Of a DNA stretch of 64,000 bases, positions 48,049 to 59,900 are shown one piece after another. The stretch comes from Trogon surrucura (lineage: Eukaryota > Chordata > Aves > Trogoniformes > Trogonidae). The notes under the pieces were generated by a model. It did not search any database. It worked only from the letters and a program-made list of their open reading frames with translations, and was not told the origin of the DNA. The translations under genes and the position numbers were made by a program. Location: the NCBI GenBank assembly GCA_020746105.1, contig CM036622.1, positions 41,455,477 through 41,519,476 of the forward strand, read 5' to 3'. Within the stretch, counting starts at the first letter, position 1, and every line of letters starts with the position of its first letter.

Positions 48049-48200
48049 AGCGCCCCGGCTCCCGCTGTCCCCGCTCTCGATCACCGCCGCCCGCTTCTGT
48101 CCCCGCTGACCGGGGCACGGCTCCCGCCCTTACGAGCTGCAGGGGACGCGAAGGACGTGCTTCTGTAGCTTCTTTTGCGACTTGTTTCGTTGAGGGCGAG

Positions 48201-50783
48201 CGGCAAAGGAAAAATCTTAAAATATCTGGAAGAAAAAAAAACAAAATGTGTTTTCCGTGTTGTTAATATCTCTGTTGGCGCAGTCTGATTTCGCTGTTCA
48301 TTTGATTTCGCCTTCCTTTCATTAGAAGGCTGTAATCTGAAGCTGCAAAGGAAGTTTTGAAACAGACAATGGGGTGGAGATCAACCTATTTTTCTCTGCT
48401 TTGGGACTTTCCACGGTAGGAAACTGTTTGTTTAGTTCTGCAAAAATTGCATGTATTTCATTGGCAGGACATTGAGCATAACCGTCCGATGACCACAAAG
48501 TGAAAATCTAGGACAAGTTTGCAGATGAAGTTGCAAGGCAGGAAGCAATTTCCTCTCCTTCTGCTGAGCTGTGTGCTTTAAGGGACAGTGGCTTCAACAC
48601 TTGTTGGAGGTGGGTGCGTGCTTTCCCTGTAGGGAGTCATGCTGATGCTGAACAGCCTTCTGCTATTGTAAGCCCTCAGCCCAGCACTCTGCCTCTCACC
48701 AGTCCAACCGTCCATTCTGTCCAGCTACCAACAGCTTTGATATCTCAACCTTCATGCTTTCATCTCTCTATCTTGCCATAGCTTTTCTTCATCCGTTTCC
48801 TGGGGTGGGCTACATGGAGCAAAGTGAGCTATGTTGTTAGCAAAATATGTTGAAGATGATGAGCCAAAGGATGAGAGAAGAAACAGCTAAGCAAGCAGTC
48901 ACAGCATGCGCATGTGTGTTTGCGTGAGAGGAAGAAGAAACATTGCCTTCTCTGTGTGGTGCCATATGCTGCACAGACCTGAGATCCCGGTGCTGCTCAG
49001 CAGAGCCGGGTGTGGATGCTGCGATGTGTCTACATGGATTGGGGTCAAAGTGTAGAAGGAAGTGCTGTTTGCAGCTCTTCTGGCACAGCCACAGCAACCG
49101 CTCATGAAGTGTTACCGACAGAAGTTTAAGAGCAGGCTTCATGCTTCAGTTTTCAAAGCCTGGCCAAGGAGTCATGCAACAACTCCATCTGGCATCTGGT
49201 CTGGGATTGCAAACAGAAATGTAGTGCAAGGAGAGACAGACAGTTCTTAGCCTTGTAAAATGGCATTTTATGATGGTGAGTCTCCTTAGAATATCCTCTG
49301 GATTGGATTGTTCCGTTTCCAGAGAGAAGTGTTTAAGAAACTGATTGTCTAGTCCACTGGCAGCAAAACAGTATCGCAAAAAGTGTTGGACAAAAATAGA
49401 AATATGAAGGTCTTCATACAGAGAATCTGGAACATGAATCTAAAATTTCAGATTAAGTATATGCTTGGCTCTTGAGGAAAATGGTCTGCATGTGAATCAC
49501 CCACTCTCTAAAACACTGTGGAAATGTTAAAAATTGAGTATTAGAAGGTATTTCCATGTATAGACATTACATGTTTTTCCAAATAAAAACGTAATTTAAT
49601 TTTATTCTCAGAACTTTAAACTTCTGTAAATAAGAAGTGTGATACCATTCAAAAAGCTGTATGTGCAGGTATTTTCAGGAGGCTGCCACTACCTCCAATG
49701 GAGAGCTGCTCTCTGAACAACCTGTGCTCTGCTCTACCTGTGTGTGAGTCACCTCCTGCAACATCGGCATATAGATGTGTCGGGCATTTAGTCTAATGTG
49801 TATGCTGCTTTACAGTCATGGAGAGAGCCTCAGAAGGCTAATTCACCCCATCCTAAAATAGTGTGTAGAATGAGCGGGATGAATAACCTTCAGCAGGTTC
49901 CTGCTTCACCCCTGTGATTTACTAGGTGAATAGCTTATACTATTGCTTGTATCTTTGATGGCAGAGACTAGGTGAGGTGCATGAGGTTGACGTCATTTCA
50001 GAAGAAGCTCTGGGATTCTTTGGAGGTATCAAAGGAGAAGCTCCATCAACTAGAAAACAGGAGTCTAATTTTCTCCTATGTGCATCATCAGTGTTGCAGA
50101 TGGATGTAAACCAGTTCTACAGTACCCAGTGCTTCTGCCAGCCTGCAGCCCCCTTCACAGGTCCCTGTGCAGGGGCCCTGGGTGATCTCCAGCAGAGGAC
50201 AGATTTGGCTGCTCTGTCCAAACAGCAGTATACAAAGGTTGCTTATGTAAGGTGTTGTGAACTGTGCGTGCTCCACATCCATGAAGATTTTGTGGTTTGT
50301 TTATTTTAACCACTTCAGATTTTCTGGGTCGGGAGTTACTGAGATACATCACTGTATATTGTGTCATATGCGCATCACTTCGAAAAGCGGTATTTAGTCA
50401 TGCAAATAGAATGTTTATGACGAGTTTTCTCGGACATATCCCAGCATCTCCCTGTTACTGCAGTAGCACCAAGCGCATGACACTCCTTACTAGTCTGATA
50501 TGTTTCTGCAGTTAACTCAAAAGTACATAATCTTAGGTATGAAACTGCAATTGCTTTTCTACAAGTTTGATAATTCAGTAAGAACTGCTTTCTGAGGTAC
50601 TTGAAAATCTAATGGGATTCTGGATAGGCCTCTTTCAAGTCAGCCAGTCATAACATTCCTTGAGAAATTGCTAGTAAAAAGTTCGTACTGTGCATAGCTG
50701 CTTAATAAAAGGTGTATTATTCTTTGCCCTTGAAAAATCTCTTGACTAACAAAAAAAACCCCTCTCCTACTTTCTTGGAACAG
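48201..50783. other. non-coding stretch
   Basis: No supported feature. A 110-codon plus frame at 49977-50309 has no coding signature. Confidence 0.4.
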
Positions 50784-50816
50784 GAAAGCAGGGAGGTGGT
50801 TAGACATCTCAATAAG
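50784..50816 (+). CDS. candidate 33-nt internal exon
   Basis: A strong pyrimidine tract and acceptor (cctctcctactttcttggaacag) and a GTAAGG donor enclose eleven codons reading ESREVVRHLNK, phase 0 to phase 0. Its charged, heptad-friendly make-up would fit a coiled-coil protein. It is phase-compatible with the 41.8 kb candidate. It is too short for composition to decide, so support is splice-site quality only. Confidence 0.28.
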
Positions 50817-51605
50817 GTAAGGAAATAGTAAAAGCCAATTTTCAGAAAAACTGCAGGGACAAAAAATCTGATGCCTTCATGGAGAGGTTGTGTGTGGTAG
50901 TGTGGGCAGATACTCTGATTTCATGCTTCTAAGTGAGCAAATTGCCAGCGATCCTACTGCTGCCAGATCCCAGTACTGCATTATGGAGTACTGTGTGCTG
51001 ATCTGCACGGCCTTGCCTGCCCTTACCCTGGGTGTCATATCCCACAGAGAGGGATTAGGGCAAAGGAGGCTTGGTGACGTCTCATGCTTCAGCCAGAGTC
51101 ATGGCACCTGAAGTCCTCCAAAGTGGTCTCTCAGTAGTGGGGAGTTAATGAGGGAGAAAAGATGATCTCAGCCTCCCAAAGCTGTGCAAATCCCTTGTTC
51201 AAAAAGTTTAATAGCGTTCTGACACTTGGTGGTAACCAGAGCTCTGGATGCTGATTCCGTGTAAGTTTTACGCTGTGTTATCTGCCACCTGTGTGGAATA
51301 GCTGAGACATGGCAAATCTGTCTCTAGCTTCCACTGCACTAACTTTCCTGTGTAGACAAATGTTTAAGGCCATTTTTACAACAGATGAGATGATATGACT
51401 TAATGTATTGGACGCCATTCATTCTCTCCCATATCCTCGCTCCAGGAGGAGATTTCTGTATGGTTCTCACTACACAGCAGAGAGTTTTGATTAGGTCTGG
51501 GGTAGTTATTTTTCTGTTGTCTTGTAAGTGTTTCTATTTCTTTATGCTTAACGCATACGACAAAGTGTTACTGTCAGCGTTAGGGCTTCTTGTACCTTGT
51601 CAAGT

Positions 51606-52760
51606 GTAAGAACAGTCGCAGCAGGTCAGACCAGAGATGCAGCCTTACAACCTGTCTCAGATGGTGATGGTTACCTACAAAAGAATACAGGGTCAAAGAG
51701 AGTATGTAGTGATACTTCTGGAATATCCTCCTAGCTTCTAGCAATATATGATTAAGAGATTACTTGAAAGAATCCAAGGATTATGTCCTTTTTTTAACAA
51801 TGCTCAATGGATGTTTTGTCCATTAACTTTTTTTTTAATTTTTTTTTTTTAACTCTTGTAAACTCAGCAACTGCAGTATCCTACAGCAAGAAGTTCCCCA
51901 GCTTACTAGAACTTTCACAGTGCTCTGTGAAACTAATATTCATGTCTATGTTTTTGAATCATTATCCTACTTGTTTTATTTGATAACCTTACAGCCTGAG
52001 AGAGACAATGAACAGCCTTACCCTATTCAGCTTCTCTCTGTCACTCATGTTTCTAGACCTCAAACAGATGTTTGAGTCATCTGTTTTCAGAATGGAAAGT
52101 CCTACATAGTTTAGTTGTTCCTTATTCAAAAACTGTTCCATAACTTTGATCATCCATGCCACCTTTTTCATAACATTTCTATTTCTTCTGTATCTTTTTT
52201 GACCTGGAGTGAATTAAAACTGCATGCAATATTCAAAGTGCAGGTGGGCTGTGAATTTGTACAGTAGCATAATGATGTTACCTGTCTTGTTCACTATTCT
52301 TTTCCTAGCATTTTCTAACATCTATTTGGTTTTTTAATCACTAGCGAGCATTGAGCTGAAATTTTAGTAAAATGGTTATAACATCAAACTCTTTTTGAGT
52401 GGTAATAGTGTCTGTTCAAAGTCAGTGTGCATCACTTTGCATTTATGTTCATGGGTTTTCAGCTTAGCTTTACTTTACTGCCTAGTCAGTGAATCTTGTG
52501 AAGTCTCTTCATGATCAGCCCCTGTCTTTACGTCTCCGAATATCATAATGTTCCGGCAAACTCTACCACCTCACTTAGACCCTCTTTTCGAGCTCACTAA
52601 TTCTGAGAGCTGCCTGGACCAGTGCATTCTCTGTGATGCCACTCGTAACCTCCATCCCCTGGGAAATTTGGCTTTTTTTTCCTAAGACATCTTTCCTGTC
52701 TTTATTCAGTTTTCTTATTGATGAGAAGATCTCCTCTCTTTGTTTCTTTACCAAGGGATA
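51606..52760 (-). mobile_element. ancient, decayed CR1-like LINE, minus strand
   Basis: The plus strand shows, in order, antisense landmarks of the old amniote CR1 3' half. 'agaacagtcgcagcaggtca' near 51610 is the 3' tip side. 'aaaactgcatgcaatattca' lies near 52217, 'tgagtggtaatagtg' near 52397, 'tgcatcactttgcatttatg' near 52427, and 'caaactctaccacctcactt' near 52557. It is strongly diverged with indels. The far edge is uncertain and may reach about 52900. Open frames here are antisense by-products. Confidence 0.72.
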
Positions 52761-55739
52761 TTGCTACATGTCCTGTGGAAATCGAAGGGAACCATGTCTG
52801 CTGGCCGTCATGTGTTTATTCTCTCACTGGGTTGGGAAATGGAATTGTAGTTCTTGGTTCTGCTTTCCTCGATCCACCTGATCTTGTGTTTCAGGTTCTC
52901 ACTGCAACATTAAATTATGAATTTCACAGGACCACATTTGGATTTTGCTACTTGCCCAACACATTGTCTGCACAGAACAAGTCGAGAGTCCTACTGGAGA
53001 GTGACATACGCTGCTTTCTGAAGTTGAGATGAAGTGTTTATGGTTCTTATTTTAGCTCCATCAGCAAAAGAAAATTACAAGCGACAGTGCCTCTGTGGCT
53101 GAAATTGTGGTTTATTGAAAACTGTGGCAGAGCCCACAAGATGAGGAGAGAAAATAATGTCTGATTTTAAATTTCAGCTGTTGGCTGCAGCTGCAGCTTT
53201 CAGAAAGCTTTTGAGCCTGGTTCCTGCCCCATTTTCTCCTAGTTTCCTTTTACTGCAAAAGGAAGCTGAATTGCCACACTGAATACTCCATGACTTAGGT
53301 TTTTTAGGATGCAAACAGCTTAGACTCTAAATGGTGTGGCTTTGAGCGTAGGTATCATCAGATGTACATTATTTAAGAAGGGGCCGAAGACAAAAAAATT
53401 CTGAATTGATTTTTTACATCTGAACAACGTATTAGGTGTTTTTTAAAAAATAGGCAAATGATTTAAGCTGCCTAGAAGGGGCTCTTTTTACTTTAGGCTT
53501 TATTGAGATGTCACTCCCTCAATGATTTAATAGCCTCGGAATTCACAGTTACTTATCAAGTATGTATCCAATAAAGCTGCTGTATTCTTGCAACTTCTGC
53601 AAGATGAAGGGGAATTAGTCTTTAACCAAAAAAAAAGAATCCCTGTGGCATTGCAATCCCACGCTGATGAAGACAGCTGAGGAACTGAAAACATGCTAGC
53701 ATTCGACAACTGAGGCTTTATTCATGCGTGGGAAACACTCTTGAGATTTACATGGACCTATCAAGGAAAGGTATTTACTGATGATTTGCAAAGAACTGCA
53801 ACAGTCTTCATGTCTGTGACTAAAATCAAGTACAGTGTAAGACAGTGTTGAAGAAGGACCTCATGCTGCCCAGGAGCTCCAGTGTGGCTTTGTCAGTTTC
53901 TCAGACTCTTAAAGCCAGAAGACCGCCCAGTCTTTTCCTTGTAGAGTAGGGAAAACAAACAAATTACCTTCTTGGATGGTTGGGAAAAGAAAGTGATTGA
54001 TAATTACTGCCTGTAGCATTTTACCCCCTAACTATGTATTTTATCAGCCTGTATTTTCTGGCTGTGTTTACGCACTTATTTAGAAAACTGTTTGGGTTTG
54101 ATTTAGGTGTTCCAAGTGATGCCAGGCCTGTAAAACCTTCTGTCCTAATTTCCGTTCTGTAGACCTTCTTCTGCACTTAGCCTTACTTCCATAGTCCTGG
54201 CTAGGGAATAGCTCTGGATAGAGCTTCTCTACTGGGATCCAGCTGTTCTTGGTTTGATGTCTTAGAGCAAGACTCCTTGCAAGACAGGAGACCAAAAGCA
54301 TTGAGTGAATACTACTCATGGGTTACAAACTCATCCTTCACTTATCCAATGCCCTCTTCTAAGGGCATTCCTGTGTTACTCTGTTGTGAGAGAGGACTTA
54401 CAGGACCTCATAAAACTGAAATGTGGTCATGTAAATAATATTGTCATCTTGTCTTAAAGAGATTTTGATACTTCTTTCCTTCCAGCGTTTTGCCCAGAAT
54501 TTCCTCCAACTGGTAAAAGCATTTACATATCGTTCCAGCTGCAGTCTTGAAGTACTGTCTTTTAATGGCAGTTGTAGAGAAAAAAAACAAAAGGGGGGAC
54601 AAAGTGTGAATTTATCACTGGACCTTGTTATGTTAATTGTGAAGGATAAAGGCAATAGTATGAAAATCATAAATCAAATGGAATCAATGACAGAGTTATA
54701 CTTTTACAGATGAGTCTTGGAAATCAGAGTACTGAAGTGTATGTAGTAAAAGCTGTGTTACCAATTAATATTTAATAAACTTTTCCTTCAGAGTGAAGAA
54801 AAGCTGTCATTATCACTACTTACTGCCTGTTCCCTATCCTCAGCTATGCCGCATGTAAAGGCATGTGCTATATTATGAGAGATATTTGTATATCTCAGTG
54901 CAGACTTGCAGTTGATAAAGGGAGATAACTAATAAGACATCATTTTATGTTGTCAGTGAAGAGGTCAGCTGTGAGTTATTGCATTGTTTGAGAAGTTTTT
55001 GTAAGAAACACAAAACAGTTGCAATTAAATTGTCTTGGGTTATGTATTTATTCATAAGAGAGACAGAGGCTCTCCCTCTGAATAAGCTTAAACCTTGTAT
55101 GACACCTTTCTGTGCTGACGTTGCTTATGCTTGCCTTCACCCCAGGCAATTCTGTGCACTTCTTGGAGCCTGGTGAGACAAATTGCTGTTACTTTTTCTC
55201 CCTTGTTATCTTCTGCAAAAGCGTTGCACAGAAAGAGCAGACTTCCCCTTGTAGGAGAAATAGGATATGACACCAGAGTCACGTCACTGCGGCTCACTTG
55301 GTGTTTGGATATTTTGCCCTTGCCAGACCCAAAGCATGCTCTCCCTTTTTGGGAGGAGGCTGCAGGCTCCCCGTCCCAGCTGGGGAGAATGCTCCAGCTT
55401 CACATCCCTTTCCCTGGAGAGGTCTGCGCTGGTGTGCAGCATCCAGCTGCACTCATGCTTTCAGAGGTAAACTTAGGTCATGTACCCCTTTATTACCATT
55501 TGTATATTAAGTTCAGAAGAGTGGGCTGTGATAATCCTGCTAGCTGTACTGCAAGGAGAAGAGGGGAATGCTAGGAAAAAAAAAATTAAGAGAGGCAAAG
55601 ACTTCTTTTCCAAGATGAAAACCGAGACTGAGGTATAATGCGAGTCTTCAGGAGTTCAGCTGATGCAAGTGATTGAGGAGGAGGCTGTGAGGTGGCTTTC
55701 TTGCTGAGTACGGGTCCTACAGCACTGGTGGGTCTGGTT

Positions 55740-55850
55740 GACAAAGACAGAGTGAGTCAAATTTACCCTGAAGAAATAGGAAGCAATTTCTTAGCACTGA
55801 GGGTAATTAAACATCAGCCAATTAACAGTCTGTGAAATGGGAATGGGAAT
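55740..55850 (+). mobile_element. small ancient CR1-like remnant
   Basis: 'aataggaagcaatttcttagc' followed by 'actgagggtaattaaacatc' resembles the segment just upstream of the conserved ORF2 end in old CR1 elements. It is short and diverged. Confidence 0.35.
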
Positions 55851-56267
55851 ATTTGCAAAGCCATGTTTGCCCAGGTGCAACAAGAAAGCCTCTGTTTACA
55901 GGGGTGGTTGTTGTAGAGTAGAGAGTTGCGGCAGTCCTGCTGCTGCTCCTGGACATAGTGTGCTTGAGCCATCAGATCCATCAGCCACCTTCATGGGCCT
56001 GCCTGCTGAAATACCCTCAAATAACATGATTGTAGTGCAGGCAAGTCTGTGTTAAACACAATGATTACAATCAACTGTCCTGCTTTAGCCTTTCAGATGG
56101 TAATGTGCAACGTTTAAGAGGATTTGCCCCACTCCACATACATCTGGCTAGGTATGTTTTAAAGTTCTTTCCTTTTTCCCTTTTTTTTTTTCCCCATAAA
56201 TAAGAGACTGACTGTTCTGGAGACAGACTGAATGTGTGCACTGTAGCTTTGAGGACAGGATAGTCTC

Positions 56268-56293
56268 TTTTTTTTTTCAAAAAAAAAAAAAAA
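56268..56293. repeat. adjacent poly-T and poly-A runs (hairpin-forming)
   Basis: Ten T, one C, then fifteen A. The two runs are complementary and could form a simple hairpin. Confidence 0.85.
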
Positions 56294-56713
56294 GTATGAT
56301 CTAGGATATTAAAGGCAGAGGAGAGAACTTTCCTCAGGTTTAGGTTAGTTGGGAGCTTGATGTCCTTCAGTTTCTTATGCTGATCATCCAAGTAGATCTC
56401 ACTGCATGTGTGGTGAGGTCTGAAACAAATGCTAGTGCAGATGCAGCACTGGTCTCCTGAGATCAGTAATGTCGTCTTCATCTCATTTAAGCGTTTGGCC
56501 TTTGTGTGAGGACCCCATGTCAAATGTAATGGCTTGTGATAAATGGGAACTCAGGCAAGATAATCACATGGTCCCTGTTGCCCTAAAGCTATGAAATCTG
56601 AAATACTGAAGAGTGAATTAATAAGCGTGCATCCCGGCAGAACAGATTGGGCAGGCCTGAGAAGGAACAGGAGTGCCACTGCTGTCAGCTCTGATTACTT
56701 TCTTACTAATCAG

Positions 56714-56925
56714 CCGTCGTAATGATAGCATCAGTGTGAAGGTTAGAGAGGCACTTTTGAAGGAAAGGGATGTATATACTGTTGGGGAGGTCATTGATAC
56801 GTTTACGGATCGGAAGTTCTACACTAGCCCTCTGCTCTTACATCTGCCTTCAGGACCTGGTGCTCTCCAAGGAGTAGGAACAAAAGCTTTGCAAATCGCA
56901 CACAGCCTGCGACCATCGACACTGG
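56714..56925 (+). CDS. candidate exon, unknown protein
   Basis: A good acceptor (ttactttcttactaatcag) starts an open frame that runs to a GG|GTTAGA donor, where the in-frame stop falls inside the putative intron. Entered in phase 2, it reads RRNDSISVKVREALLKERDV and then VGEVIDTFTDRKFYTS, a helix-like charged segment, followed by a Pro/Gly/Leu-rich part. Several CpG (56715, 56718, 56805, 56811, 56897, 56910) occur in CpG-poor surroundings. It needs a phase-2 partner, which the 50.8 kb candidate does not supply, so it would need another exon in between or belong to another gene. No domain is recognised. Confidence 0.3.
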
Positions 56926-59900
56926 GTTAGAAATCAGATCTTCATGGAAACAAAACTGTAAGAATTTATTCTGCTCATTTCCATGTCTTTTCAGATACTC
57001 AGATTTTCATTTGCTGTGTAGTACTGCCTTTGTGGCAGGAGATAGGGAGAAACTGTAGTTAGAACAATTAAAAATGCCCCAGTCATTAAGACACAGTGGT
57101 ACTGATCTCTCCCATGATTTTAGAAAAATCCAATATATGATTTGGTACAGGCCAGAGGTGAATGAAATTAATAGTGTTCCCAAAAAAAGTGACTTTTTAA
57201 GAAAGGCCATCCTCATGAATTATCTGAATGCTGGGTGTTGGTAATACTGGTTAACTTATAATCATTATTTACTAATTATTTTATTTAAACCATTCTTTTG
57301 GGGTAGAATATTTATCAGAATTGCTTGTTGGTAAGTAAGTAGTTACAGTAATCACAACATAACGTAAACTATTATATTATTTCTGGACCCAGGCTCCATC
57401 AAAGTACATTTTTTATTTTCTATTAATTCAAGGATTTGCCTGAAAATTGTATAAACTCCATGTGTATTTGGTAAGAGCTGAAATAAAGGATCTCTCATGA
57501 TTCTTTTAAAGTATAATTGTACTTTGCAAAGAGCTACTCTCAATACCTTTGATCACTAAAGCATGTCGCCTCGTACATTTATAACCAGATCCTGCAGACA
57601 TCTGTGAAACCAGCAATAGTCATTGTTTCAGGCGTTAAGTCTATTCTTTTGGTACTGCTAAAAAGTTGGACCAATTTGAATTCAAACTCTCACCAGAGCT
57701 CTGTTTGAGTGAATTCATCCAAAAGTGAACTTGTCAGAACCAAAATACTTTACGTGAGGGAGAAATAGAACTTGAATGTAGAGCAGATGGACTTCGAAGT
57801 GACCTTCTCCCCTCCCTTTCTTCCACCTCCCTCAGAAACAATTCCCTACACTGTTCCTTCCCACCCACGTATTGCTTTCTATTTGATTAAACTCTAGTGA
57901 TTGAAATTTCCTCAATGTGAGGCACATTTTCCTTTCACAGAGTTATTTGTTCGGTACCTCACAAAACCAGATGTTTGAATTTTCTATTTCTGTGTTCGGA
58001 GGCTGATCTCGTATGGGATCCTGTATGGGAGGTGTGATGTGTGAAGGGCTGGCCAGGCTGGCGAGCCTGAGGAGGAGCTGCAGCATGCCAAGGGTCTTCA
58101 GTTCAAAGCTGGCTGTGCTGGTGGCAATATTCTATTAATGGTAGCATAGTATGATAGGATGACAACAATGGGAGGTAAAAAGTCTAAAATAAGGCATTGT
58201 ATTACATGAGTCAGAAACGTGCATCCTGTAATTATGCTCATTTAGCTCTGTTCCATCTTACCTTGGGCGGTGGGAAGGGAAGTCTTGTTAAAGTGTTTCT
58301 AGAGTTAGCTTTGTTGGGATTGTCCCAGATTAGAGGAGGAGATAAAGTTATGGACGAAAGAGAATGATCACCTTTTTCTTTTTTTCCCCCACACTTGAAT
58401 TAGTGCTTCTCTGTGATGACCACAGTCCTTTTTCTCAGTTTAATTTAGATTTGGGGATGAAGGAAACAAGAATGAAACTTGTAAAACAGAAAACCTAACC
58501 TTTTTAACATGATATAGGTGTTCAGGTGTGAGAATCGTGAGCTTCAGCAAAATATTTTTTTGAGCAAATGAGGGATGCTCTGTTACTTGCAGATCTGTGG
58601 GGCACTTAATATCACAGTGCTTGTTGGGACACTGCATCCTTCTTCATGCTGAGAGCTCGGTGATGCCAAGTGGCAGGTGATTATAGCTGCTCTCCAGGGC
58701 TCCATCTGAAATGGAATTTGAAAGATGAATGCATCTTCTGCCTGAACATCTTATCTTCAACCTCTTGGTGACTCTTTTGAGCGATTAAGGCTGATGGTGG
58801 CTCCTGGCACCACTGTCATCCCTGAGCTTCTCTGAAAAGCTGAAATCTGTAGGCCTGACAAGACACAGTGAAATTCTATTGTGGAAATGTGTAGAGAGGC
58901 TCATATTTAATTTTCTTTTTTGCTTCATCTGAGGTGTTACCATTTCATTCCTTTGGCTAATGTTTCCTCGCAAGAGTTCTCAACTGAACTGGGATGTATG
59001 AAGTATAAATATTGAAACTCGCCACATATTTTTTAACTGCAAAGGTAATTTCATGATAAATAATGCCCAAGGCTGTATTAGATTGTCATAGTAATTTTTT
59101 TAATCAAGTTCAGATGTTTTCCTTTAATTTAACCACTGAGTAGTTTAATAACTATCCTTGCATTAGAAGTAAGACTCTGTTCACTGATACCCCTTATAAG
59201 CAGATGAGACTAAATGATCATAACGCTCCCCTACACATCTGAAAAAATCTGCGATTCTTTGTTGTATATTATCAAATCAGTAGAGAATTAATTTTAAAAT
59301 AGTTTGAACAACTTTCCACCCAGATCTACTTGCATGGATTTCTATTGATAGACCTGAGAGGTTTTTTTCATTTTGCTTATACAAGCTAGTGACTAATACT
59401 ATATCATCTTTGGTAATATACTATCTGAACATAGTCCTTTTCTTTTGGGAGTGAGTCTATTTTAGTTTTAAGGGTTGAGAACCCACACCAAGGACCACAG
59501 TGAAACTTGCTGAGCTCAGAGGAGAACAGAGATGTGCCTAAATGGATTGCAGCACTGAAGCTGCCCTCTCTTGGGAGAATTTCACCACCCTAAGTGATGC
59601 TTTTCCAGTTAGTTAAGGTTGCTTTCTCTGTTTAAAATCTGACCAGTTGGTAGCGAATGGCCACCCACAACTCCCTGGTGTGGAGGGGTGGTTTCCTGAC
59701 CCGCTGGAGCATCCTCTTAATGCTGCCCTTCTCCGGAGCAGGCCCAAGTGATCTCTGGCTTTGTCATGGCTTGGAGAGGTGCTACAGCATGACCCTCTTG
59801 AGTGCTCTTAATTCCCCAGACTTCTGCCTGGAGACTACTCCAAGTCTAACATATGTTTCTAGACCATAGTAGGTTAGACAGTGTCAGGCTGGTTCCTGCA

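Larger units (their letters stand above)
47400..48200. promoter_or_regulatory. GC/CpG-rich patch interrupted by a CR1 insertion
   Basis: Two CpG-rich blocks, about 47420-47495 and 47960-48200, stand out from AT-rich flanks. A CR1 (47510-47953) separates them. The right block is the denser, with frequent CpG. No ATG exon with a good donor is evident. It may be an orphan CpG island, a distal regulatory element or insulator, or an unrelated GC-rich remnant. Confidence 0.35.
52761..56713. other. AT-rich non-coding stretch
   Basis: No firm gene. Two 27-base segments with good splice signals (54486-54512 and 55146-55172) are too short to interpret. Confidence 0.35.

Noticed and set aside
54486..54512. 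27-base segment reading RFAQNFLQL between splice-like signals
   Set aside because: Splice pairs this close arise by chance; no other support. A similar 27-base pair at 55146-55172 is rejected for the same reason.
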